DNA of 64,000 bases from Leadbetterella lacunae (GTDB taxonomy: Bacteria; Bacteroidota; Bacteroidia; Cytophagales; Spirosomataceae): NCBI RefSeq assembly GCF_042649125.1, contig NZ_JBHRYQ010000001.1, positions 4,898,001 through 4,962,000 on the forward strand. Direction: 5' to 3'. The notes under the pieces are model-generated. The model saw only the letters and a program-made list of their open reading frames with translations. It searched no databases and was not told where the DNA came from. Both the position numbers and the translations under genes were made by a program. The stretch's first letter is position 1. Every line of letters begins with the position of its first letter. Below, one piece after another: positions 8,212-16,254 of the stretch.

Positions 8212-9231
8212 ATGATAGATACTAAGATATATAAATACGAATCTCCTTTTAAGTTAGAAAACGGAGAATGGCTGCCAGAGCTCGAGTTGGCTTACACTAC
8301 CTACGGTACTTTAAATGCCGACAAAAGTAATGTGGTTTGGGTGTGTCATGCTTTTACGGGCAATGCAAACCCTTCAGACTGGTGGAGTGGCTTAATAGGT
8401 GACCGCAGAAGGTTTAATCCTGAAGAATACTTCATAGTATGTGTAAATGTGCCAGGCTCTCACTATGGCAGCACAAACGCACTTTCTGTAAATCCTCAAA
8501 CCGGCAGCCCATATTTTCACGATTTCCCGTTTCTTACCATTAGAGACGTTATAGAAAGTTTTATTTTACTTAGAAAGCATCTTGAAATTAATAGCATAGC
8601 CTATTTATTAGGAGGATCATTGGGCGGTCAGCAAGCTTTAGAGTGGGCCGTAATGGAACCCGAAGTAATTGAAAAATGCATCTTATTTTCTACAAATGCC
8701 ATTCATTCGCCTTGGGGTGTGGCTTTTAACGAAAGTCAGCGTATGGCCATCGAAAACGACCCGACTTGGCTAGAAAAATCTCCCAAAGCAGGCCTTGAGG
8801 GCATGAAAGTGGCCCGTGCCATAGCTTTATTGTCATATCGAAATTATCAGACCTATAACCGTACGCAGTCAAGAGACGAAGGACAGATAGATTTTTTCCG
8901 TGCCAATACCTACCAAAACTATCAGGGCGAAAAGATAAAAAGAAGATTTAATGCGTTTTCGTATTGGACTTTATCCAAAATGTTTGACTCACACGATGTG
9001 GGTAGAAACAGGGGAGGGGTAAGCGAGGCGTTGAAACTTGTAAAAGCCAAAACCTTGGTAATCGGCATTAGCTCTGACATCTTATTTCCGCCAATTGAGC
9101 AATCAAAAATAGCCGAAGGAATAACTGATGCAAAGTTTTTAGAAATAGACTCTACCTATGGCCACGACGGCTTTTTGATAGAGTTTGAATCTATGGCGAA
9201 AGCAATAGCTGCTTGGGAAAAAGAACTTTAA
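8212..9231 (+). CDS. metX: Homoserine O-acetyltransferase
   Basis: Alpha/beta-hydrolase-fold acyltransferase that activates homoserine with acetyl-CoA for MetY. With the start at 8212 the protein has 339 residues. The nucleophile is Ser136 in LGGSLGGQQALEWA, and the later acid and base fit the Asp in SSDILFPP and the His in YGHDGFLIE. Family blocks include VWVCHAFTGN, NVPGSHYGSTNA and RDEGQIDFF. The longer frame from 8185 starts inside the metY terminator hairpin, so MIDTKIYKYESPF is taken as the N-terminus. The stop overlaps the convergent transglutaminase gene by 4 bases. No separate metX promoter was found, so expression may depend on read-through from the riboswitch-controlled transcript. 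Confidence 0.94.
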   Translation: MIDTKIYKYESPFKLENGEWLPELELAYTTYGTLNADKSNVVWVCHAFTGNANPSDWWSGLIGDRRRFNPEEYFIVCVNVPGSHYGSTNALSVNPQTGSPYFHDFPFLTIRDVIESFILLRKHLEINSIAYLLGGSLGGQQALEWAVMEPEVIEKCILFSTNAIHSPWGVAFNESQRMAIENDPTWLEKSPKAGLEGMKVARAIALLSYRNYQTYNRTQSRDEGQIDFFRANTYQNYQGEKIKRRFNAFSYWTLSKMFDSHDVGRNRGGVSEALKLVKAKTLVIGISSDILFPPIEQSKIAEGITDAKFLEIDSTYGHDGFLIEFESMAKAIAAWEKEL

Positions 9232-10106
9232 TTTTCGATTATTCTATTGAGGTCTACCTCTACTTTTAGTTTGTGACCACCTGCGGTAAACATCACGCCT
9301 TTTACGGGCACCACGTCGCTGTAGTCACGTCCATAGGCTGTTTTTATATGTTGATCGCCAGGCACCATATTATTAGTTGGGTCAAACTCAAACCAACCCA
9401 CATTAGGGATATTTGCCGAAAACCAAGCATGTGATGCGTCAGAGCCCTGGAGTTTGACTTTGCCCGGAGGCGGTAAGGTTTCTATATATCCACTGATATA
9501 TCTGGCCGGAATGCCCATACTTCTGATACAGGCTATAGCCAAATGGGAAAAATCCTGACATACACCTTTTCTTTCTTTTAATACTTTTTCTATTGGAGTG
9601 TTTACATCCGAAAACTTAGCATTGAACTCAAAGTCATGGAAAATCCTACTTGAAAGATTTTCAATACAATCGTAAAGTGGTGTTTCTAGCTGAAAAGACG
9701 GGGCTGCATATTTTTCAATATTTTTTGACCACGATATTTTTGGACTTTGAATCAAAAAAGGCCAAACCTCTGCTTTAATAGGCACACTTGTTTTTAGTAT
9801 TTCCAATGCTTCGCCGTAAGTTATACTCGGTTTAATTTTTATCTGATCATATGAATTTTTTATAATAAATGACTCAGAACGTATCTCAAGTTCTTTGTGA
9901 GGAGAATTAATAGAGAAATAGTGGAGTTTATTTCCCCACATGTCAGTTCGCATTACAAGTTCGTCTGGTTTAGGCAAAATCGTGATTACATTACTTTGGC
10001 ACGACTGATTTTCATCTGTCCTTGGCATTATACAAGCTAATCCATGATACCCCTTTACTTCGTTTGTATAGGTGTATTTAGTTTTATGAAGCAGGTTATA
10101 TTTCAT
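9228..10106 (-). CDS. Transglutaminase-like cysteine protease family protein
   Basis: A 292-residue bacterial transglutaminase/protease-like protein. An N-terminal beta domain of the transglutaminase N type (YNLLHKTKYTYTNEVKGYHG, and MWGNKLHYFSI near residue 60) is followed by the papain-like core. The triad is Cys183 in KGVCQDFSHLA, His226 in DASHAWFSA and Asp242 in WFEFDPTNN. No signal peptide is seen, so it should be cytoplasmic. It is the last gene of a three-gene minus-strand operon and its start overlaps the end of the ATP-grasp gene by 11 bases. Iyer and colleagues grouped such genes as predicted peptide or amide-bond systems in which the transglutaminase domain would hydrolyse or transfer the product. 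The substrate is unknown. Confidence 0.9.
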   Translation of the reverse strand: MKYNLLHKTKYTYTNEVKGYHGLACIMPRTDENQSCQSNVITILPKPDELVMRTDMWGNKLHYFSINSPHKELEIRSESFIIKNSYDQIKIKPSITYGEALEILKTSVPIKAEVWPFLIQSPKISWSKNIEKYAAPSFQLETPLYDCIENLSSRIFHDFEFNAKFSDVNTPIEKVLKERKGVCQDFSHLAIACIRSMGIPARYISGYIETLPPPGKVKLQGSDASHAWFSANIPNVGWFEFDPTNNMVPGDQHIKTAYGRDYSDVVPVKGVMFTAGGHKLKVEVDLNRIIEN

Positions 10107-12651
10107 TATTCAAGATGTCTGTATCTGTGTATTCAACAAGAGAGTGTTGGATAAGGGTATGGGTAAAATACTGATTTGTAAGATTTTCGGTAACTTTTGA
10201 AAGTAGCTCTTCTATCTTATCTAAAAACGAATGTAGATTAAACATTTCGTGGGAGTCTTCATTGTATACGCCCAGGTCTTCTACTTTAGATAAGCGAACC
10301 ATTGTTTGTGCCTCCAAAACCAAAGCCAATGTAGGTGTAAGTCTAACTCCAAATGCTTCTTTGGGTAACTTTTGGAGGTTATTGTTTAATTTGTCAATCA
10401 AAAAACTAACCGAACAAGGCAAAGTTTCGTCGAGAAGCAACATGTCTAATGTTGTTTCAAGGTTCATGAATGATTTGTAGAGTTGTCTATAAAAGACCAA
10501 AATATTGTTATTATGTAAAAGTGTTTCGAGCAACTCCTTTTCTATCTCTGAGCTTTGCTTAAGTAAGAAAATGTTTTTGATTAACACTACTTGGTTTATG
10601 GCTCTTTCAAGATATTTACCAGCTTCAAAGAAGTAATATGAGTCATCACGTGGGAAACTTTCGCTCAAAATACCATAAAAACCAAACAGTCTACTTTGCA
10701 ATCTTTCTAATATTCTCTGTGTCTGATGGGTAGTTTTAATGGTACCTATCTCCTCCATGCTGTTTTCTATGGCGTTGATATAACGCTTGGTATCGTGATT
10801 CCATTTCTCATTTACAGTGGTAGCACAGTTAAGTAGATTTCTTAGGTTAGAAACCACCGTGCCCGGCATTTTTCGGGAAGAAACTACGGCTTGTATATAT
10901 TTAGAATGCGTTTCTAATTTTGAAAAATCAAAATCCTCAGAACTTACGTATGTCAGTGCTTCTAAAGTTTTACTCAATATTGTAAGCGTATGAGGTTGCT
11001 GTTTAACATCCATCGAAAATTCTTCTTGAATAAACTGAAGTATTACTCTCGAAAACTTAACAGTAGTAAGTACTCTTTCTGTATTTCTTCCTGCCCAAAA
11101 CATGTTTTCAGCTGCACGGCTAGGTAATGAATTGTATCTATGATTAAATTTATCAGAGTTGAAAACCAGTTTCTCTTTTTGAGGTAAAAAATGCTGGTCT
11201 ACTATCCAAGTATCTTTCGAGATGCCACCCAGTTGATTCGAAATTACAAATTTTTCAGGGTCGGCAGAACTTCTAGTTAGGCCGCCATCCATAACTTTAA
11301 ATGAGTCTCCATCCGAAACCAAAAAAGCACGTGTAGCCGAAAGTCGAGGAAGTATTTGGCCATTGACCAAACTAGGGGAGGTAAATAAAATACACTCCTC
11401 TTGAGCCACAAAGTCTCTCGGATTCTGCTTGATTTCTTCTTTTAATTTTGCGAGTTCGGCTTCATTTAGGGTTCTACAAAAAATCGACGAATGCCGTATT
11501 TTTCTATTTCCTTTTTTAACAATAAGTTTAGGCAGGTTTTCTAGTACATAATTAAGTTCTTTGGGTTGCCCACACCACCAAGTGGCGATGTTTGGCATCA
11601 GAAGGTCTTCGCCCAATATGGCCCTACTGGCACTTTTCATGAAGGGTAACAACATGTGATTTTCCAAAATCCCGGTCCCAGGAGGGTTAATCACAATCAC
11701 ATTGCCGGCACGCATGGCTTGTAGCAAGCCGGGTATTCCCAGTTGAGACTCTTTTCTTAGTTCTAGTGGGTCAGAGAAGTCTTCGTCTATACGTCTAATA
11801 ATCACGTCTACTTTTTCAAGTCCTTTTACAGTTTTTAGAAAAACAGAAGAACTTCTGACTACCAAGTCAGACCCTTGTGCAAGCGTATAGCCGAAATATG
11901 ATGCTAAATATGAATGCTCAAAAAAAGTTTCGTTAAAAGGTCCAGGAGTTAGATAGACTATATTTAATTCACTGCTGTTTATTTTGCCATTCTTTGTAAT
12001 GGCCGTATGAAATGAGTTGAAATATGGGGCAAGTTTTTTAGGTTCTATACCTTTTGAAAGTTCAGGCAAAAAACTACTTAAAAGACCTCGGTTTTCGAGT
12101 GCATAACCAGAACCCGATGGAGACTGAGTGCGGTTGTCTAAAATCCACAAACGCTGATCTGGACCTCTCGAAAAATCAACGGCATACATGCTCAACTGAT
12201 TTTTAAAAGGATTTTTTATGTCCATACATGGGGGCAAAAAACCGTCGTTTCCATAAAGCACATGTGCAGGAAACACGCCATCCTTTATCAGTTTTTGGCT
12301 TCCATAAAAATCTTTATAGATTTCATTCAACAAAACCGCACGCTGTACAAGACCCTTCTTAATTGTATCCCATTCATTAGCGTCATACAAAAAAGGAATA
12401 CTGTCAAGTTTCCAAGCACGGTTTTCTCCAGAGTTTTGGGTAGAAATATTATAGGTTACCCCATTTTCTTTCAACTTATTCTTTATGTCTAAACTCCTTT
12501 GATTTAGGTTATCTAAACCTAGGTGTTGCAAATTATTGAATAAGTTGGCCCAAATGGGCTTAATATTCCCGTCTTTGTCAATAGTCTCGTCATTTTTCGA
12601 GGCTATTTTAAGATAATTTTCTAAAAGATTGGTTGAAGCGTCTATCTGCAT
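10096..12651 (-). CDS. Circularly permuted ATP-grasp (type 2) fused to an alpha-E domain
   Basis: An 851-residue two-domain protein. Residues up to about 490 are the circularly permuted ATP-grasp family: YGNDGFLPPCMDI, then YAVDFSRGPDQRLWILDNRT with a Ser/Gly loop (QSPSGSGYALENRG), and FMKSASRAILGEDLLMPN with ATWWCGQP. From about residue 507 (LPSRAAENMFWAGRNTER) to the end it is the mostly helical alpha-E domain. In many bacteria the two are separate adjacent genes; here they are one chain. ATP-grasp enzymes form acyl-phosphate intermediates and join a carboxylate to an amine, so an amide or peptide ligase is expected. It lies between two transglutaminase genes, 64 bases after DUF2126 and overlapping the last gene by 11. 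The biological product is unknown. Confidence 0.93.
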   Translation of the reverse strand: MQIDASTNLLENYLKIASKNDETIDKDGNIKPIWANLFNNLQHLGLDNLNQRSLDIKNKLKENGVTYNISTQNSGENRAWKLDSIPFLYDANEWDTIKKGLVQRAVLLNEIYKDFYGSQKLIKDGVFPAHVLYGNDGFLPPCMDIKNPFKNQLSMYAVDFSRGPDQRLWILDNRTQSPSGSGYALENRGLLSSFLPELSKGIEPKKLAPYFNSFHTAITKNGKINSSELNIVYLTPGPFNETFFEHSYLASYFGYTLAQGSDLVVRSSSVFLKTVKGLEKVDVIIRRIDEDFSDPLELRKESQLGIPGLLQAMRAGNVIVINPPGTGILENHMLLPFMKSASRAILGEDLLMPNIATWWCGQPKELNYVLENLPKLIVKKGNRKIRHSSIFCRTLNEAELAKLKEEIKQNPRDFVAQEECILFTSPSLVNGQILPRLSATRAFLVSDGDSFKVMDGGLTRSSADPEKFVISNQLGGISKDTWIVDQHFLPQKEKLVFNSDKFNHRYNSLPSRAAENMFWAGRNTERVLTTVKFSRVILQFIQEEFSMDVKQQPHTLTILSKTLEALTYVSSEDFDFSKLETHSKYIQAVVSSRKMPGTVVSNLRNLLNCATTVNEKWNHDTKRYINAIENSMEEIGTIKTTHQTQRILERLQSRLFGFYGILSESFPRDDSYYFFEAGKYLERAINQVVLIKNIFLLKQSSEIEKELLETLLHNNNILVFYRQLYKSFMNLETTLDMLLLDETLPCSVSFLIDKLNNNLQKLPKEAFGVRLTPTLALVLEAQTMVRLSKVEDLGVYNEDSHEMFNLHSFLDKIEELLSKVTENLTNQYFTHTLIQHSLVEYTDTDILNNEI

Positions 12652-12715
12652 AATGCGGTCATTTGCCCCAAAGATGGTACATTATTAATTTAATATTAAG
12701 TTTTTAATTAAATAA

Positions 12716-15700
12716 TTACTTTACTTTCCAGAATTTTCTTAAATCTAAAGTGTTCGGAAATTCCGGATTTATTAACTCAATAGGCGTATCGATTTTTAGG
12801 TCTTTTTTGTTTTGAGAAACAAATCTCGAGATAAACGGCGTGTTTTTTACCGATGGTGCAGCCTCCAAATCTGCATTTGGCGTATGCCCAAATCCCCAGA
12901 ATCTACTTATCTGTCTCGACTCAGCTTCGTACGAATTTATTGGGTAAGTATCAAAACTTCTTCCACCCGGATGCGAAACAAAATACGTACAACCACCCAA
13001 GACTCTGTTGTTCCAAGAATCGATAATGTCAAGTACTAAAGGAGCATCTGCACCAATAGTCGGGTGTAATGCCGAAGGCGGATTCCATGCTTTATATCGT
13101 ATACCGGCTACCAATTCACCTTTAACTCCGGTCGGTCTTAGTGGAACACGACATCCGTTACAAAGTAAAATATGGCGACCTTCTATAAAACCACTTACTT
13201 TTACTTGAATTCTTTCCAATGAAGAATCTACAAAACGGGCGGTACCCGAGTTAGAAAGCTCTTCGCCCAATACATGCCAAGGCTCTATGCCGAGTCTAAT
13301 TTCTAGCTGCACGTTATCTACCGTTATATTTCCGTATTTCGGATATCTAAACTCAAAGAATGAATCAAACCATGAAATATCAAAGTTGTAACCGGCATCT
13401 TTAAGGTCATTGACCACATCTATCATGTCTAAATAGGCAAAATGCGGCAGCATATATCGGTCATGGAGTTCGGTGCCCCATCTTATCAATTTTTTCTCAT
13501 ATGGGTTTTTCCAGAATTTCGCTATTAGAGCCCTAATCAATAAGGTTTGAACCAAACTCATTTGCTTGTGAGGCGGCATATCAAAAGCTCTGAATTCTAA
13601 TATCCCAAGTCTGCCCGTACTTGAGTCTGGCGAATACAATTTGTCGATACAGAATTCTGCACGGTGTGTATTTCCTGTAATATCAACCAATAAGTTTCTG
13701 AATATTCGGTCCACCATCCAGAAAGGAGGGTTCTCATTCGATGAAAGTTGATCAAATGCTATCTCCATTTCATATAGAAGTTCCTCTCGGCCTTCATCTA
13801 TTCTTGGTGCTTGACTGGTAGGCCCTACAAATGGCCCAGAGAACAAATAACTCAATACGGGATGATGTTGCCAATACGTAATTAAACTACGAAGCAAATC
13901 TGGTCTTCTAAGTATTGGGCTGTCTGCTGGAGTGGCTCCACCTATGGTTACGTGGTTTCCGCCACCGGTTCCAGTTTTGCGGCCATCTACCATAAATTTC
14001 TCAGTACCAAGGCGAGCAAAAAAGGCTTCCTCGTACAATGAACTTATGTTTGTTACCAATTCTGACCAGCTTTTGGCTGGATGGATATTCACTTCAATAA
14101 CGCCTGGGTCTGGGGTTACACTTAGTTTTTCTATTCTGTTGTCGCTTGGTGGAGTGTATCCTTCTACCCGAACCGGCATGTTTAGTTTTTCTGCAACCGA
14201 TTCGATACTTCCGATTAGGTCAAGATAATGCTCAAAATAATCAACCGGTGGTAAGAATACATACAATATACCTTCTCTTTCTTCCACCGTTAAGGCAGTA
14301 GTAAATGTCAAAAGAGAGGTTTCTTCTCCTTTTTTAGGTTTTTTGTTTATTCCTTTAGCTGATTTTCCATAACGACTTTTTAGGTTTTGATCATTGTTTG
14401 AAAAAACTGGTAAGTCTTCAAATGGACTTCTTTCTACTGCTTTTTCGCTATCTTTTTTGGATATCTCTGGAAGTTCTTTTAAAGGAAGCCTTAAACCGAT
14501 AGGTGAATTTCCAGGTATTAAGAAACAGTTTTTACGTCTAAATTCCCAAGCACAACTTGACCATGTATTTTCTTCAAAATTCCATTTAATAGGTAAGGCA
14601 AAGCCAGCGGCATTATTTAGTCCTTTGGTAAGTAACCTTGTCAGTGTTTGTCGCTCAATAGAATCTTTTAAGTTGACTTTAAGTGGGTCAATATCTACTG
14701 GGAGTTTTTGCTCTTCAAGTGTCCAATAGAATGGGTCTTCATAGGCCGGAACTATATTTTTAGTGCTTATTCCTAAGGTTTTAGCCAATTCATTTGCAAA
14801 AATATCGGCTTCAATATGCGTAAACTTTGTGCTGTCTTCTTTAGCTATTAAATCAAAGTTTTTCCAGATAGGTAAACCGTCTTTTCTCCAATATAAGCCA
14901 TATTGCCACCTCGGGAATAGTTCGCCGGGGTACCATTTTCCTTGACCAAAATGAAGTAAACCACCAAATGCAAATCTGTTTTTGAGTCTTAAAGCTAAAT
15001 CATACGCGAGTTTTCTTTTTAGGGGACCGTCAGCAGTAGAGTTCCACTCGTCTCCTTCAAAATCATCGATGCTCACAAAAGTAGGTTCACCACCCATAGT
15101 AAGTCTTACGTCGTTTTCTATTAGGTCTTTTTCAACGTCTTCACCTACTTGCATTACATTTTCCCATTGCTTGTCGGTGTAGGGTTTGGTAACACGAGGG
15201 TCTTCTTTTATTCTAAATACTTTGTTTTCAAACTCTAGGGTAACCTGACAAACTTCGGTTCCACCCGTAACTGGGGCAGCACTTTTGTAGTGTGGTGTAC
15301 AACTAAGTGGTATATGACCTTCGCCTGCCAATAAGCCTGAAGTTGGGTCTAGGCCAATCCAACCTGCACCTGGTATAAAAGCTTCTACCCAAGCGTGCAA
15401 GTCTGTAAAGTCTTCTTCAGTGCCCGATGGTCCGTCCAGTGATTTTTGGTCTGGTGTAAGTTGGACCAAATAGCCTGAAACAAAACGTGAGGCGATTCCA
15501 AAATGTCTCAGTACTTGAACGAGCAACCAAGACGAGTCTCTACATGAGCCACTTTTTATATCTAAACTGGTCTCGCAGGTTTGTACACCCGGATCCATTC
15601 TAATATTATATGAGATTGCTTTATATATGAGTTGATTTAAGTAAACTAAAAAGTCTACAATTTTCATATCGTCTTGTATCCGGTGTTCTTTGATCCAGTT

Positions 15701-16084
15701 ATTAAGGAGAGGCCCATTTTCGTCATATTCCAAATATGGACTTAGCTCTTTTTTTAATGAATCAGGATAGGCAAACGGATAGTTTTCGGCGTATTCTTCC
15801 ACAAAAAAATCAAAAGGATTGATTGTTTGTAAAACAGCTATTACCTCTACCTCTACCGAAAGTTCTGCGATTTTATCAGGGAATACTACACGGGCTTGAA
15901 AGTTACCAAATGGGTCTTGTTGCCAATTTATAAAATGATTTTCGGGGCTAATTTTTAAACTATACCCTTCTATTTGAGTTCTTGAGTGAGCGGCTGGTCT
16001 TAGTCTAAAAACATGAGGAGTAAGACGTACACTTCTATCAAAAATATATTTGGTTTTATGAGAAATGGCTACTTTTATTGACAT
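12716..16084 (-). CDS. Transglutaminase fused to a DUF2126 putative amidoligase
   Basis: First and largest gene of the operon, 1122 residues. Residues 1-290 are a transglutaminase-like domain with the N-terminal beta part (YIFDRSVRLTPHVFRLRP) and a complete triad: Cys181 in SGSCRDSSWLL, His230 in DLHAWVEAF and Asp246 in GLDPTSG. From about residue 320 (VRLTMGGEPTFVSIDDFEG) to near the end is DUF2126, regarded as a glutamine-synthetase/GCS-like amidoligase. It includes HFGQGKWYPGE, GGGNHVTIGGATP, EFRAFDMPPH and a C-terminal CTYFVSHPGGRSFDTYP. A carboxylate-amine ligase and a peptidase/transferase in one chain suggest making and editing an isopeptide or amide product. The start is supported by the usual IKVAISHKTKYIF beginning. 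No clear promoter was found upstream. Confidence 0.93.
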   Translation of the reverse strand: MSIKVAISHKTKYIFDRSVRLTPHVFRLRPAAHSRTQIEGYSLKISPENHFINWQQDPFGNFQARVVFPDKIAELSVEVEVIAVLQTINPFDFFVEEYAENYPFAYPDSLKKELSPYLEYDENGPLLNNWIKEHRIQDDMKIVDFLVYLNQLIYKAISYNIRMDPGVQTCETSLDIKSGSCRDSSWLLVQVLRHFGIASRFVSGYLVQLTPDQKSLDGPSGTEEDFTDLHAWVEAFIPGAGWIGLDPTSGLLAGEGHIPLSCTPHYKSAAPVTGGTEVCQVTLEFENKVFRIKEDPRVTKPYTDKQWENVMQVGEDVEKDLIENDVRLTMGGEPTFVSIDDFEGDEWNSTADGPLKRKLAYDLALRLKNRFAFGGLLHFGQGKWYPGELFPRWQYGLYWRKDGLPIWKNFDLIAKEDSTKFTHIEADIFANELAKTLGISTKNIVPAYEDPFYWTLEEQKLPVDIDPLKVNLKDSIERQTLTRLLTKGLNNAAGFALPIKWNFEENTWSSCAWEFRRKNCFLIPGNSPIGLRLPLKELPEISKKDSEKAVERSPFEDLPVFSNNDQNLKSRYGKSAKGINKKPKKGEETSLLTFTTALTVEEREGILYVFLPPVDYFEHYLDLIGSIESVAEKLNMPVRVEGYTPPSDNRIEKLSVTPDPGVIEVNIHPAKSWSELVTNISSLYEEAFFARLGTEKFMVDGRKTGTGGGNHVTIGGATPADSPILRRPDLLRSLITYWQHHPVLSYLFSGPFVGPTSQAPRIDEGREELLYEMEIAFDQLSSNENPPFWMVDRIFRNLLVDITGNTHRAEFCIDKLYSPDSSTGRLGILEFRAFDMPPHKQMSLVQTLLIRALIAKFWKNPYEKKLIRWGTELHDRYMLPHFAYLDMIDVVNDLKDAGYNFDISWFDSFFEFRYPKYGNITVDNVQLEIRLGIEPWHVLGEELSNSGTARFVDSSLERIQVKVSGFIEGRHILLCNGCRVPLRPTGVKGELVAGIRYKAWNPPSALHPTIGADAPLVLDIIDSWNNRVLGGCTYFVSHPGGRSFDTYPINSYEAESRQISRFWGFGHTPNADLEAAPSVKNTPFISRFVSQNKKDLKIDTPIELINPEFPNTLDLRKFWKVK

Positions 16085-16254
16085 GTATATTTTTGGTTTA
16101 AGTGATGGCTTTTCGAAGCCATATATAAAGTTTAAGTTCTACTATTTTTATAAATAATAAAACAAGGTGAAATTAAGATTTTAAGTAAAATTGTAAAAAT
16201 TCAAGATTAAGTCGAGATATTACTATTTATATGAGTTTTCGAACCTTTTCATTT

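Noticed and set aside
12812..15182. Several plus-strand frames of 60-111 codons across the DUF2126 gene
   Set aside because: All lie opposite a clearly coding, conserved gene; compositions are those of reverse-complement shadows.
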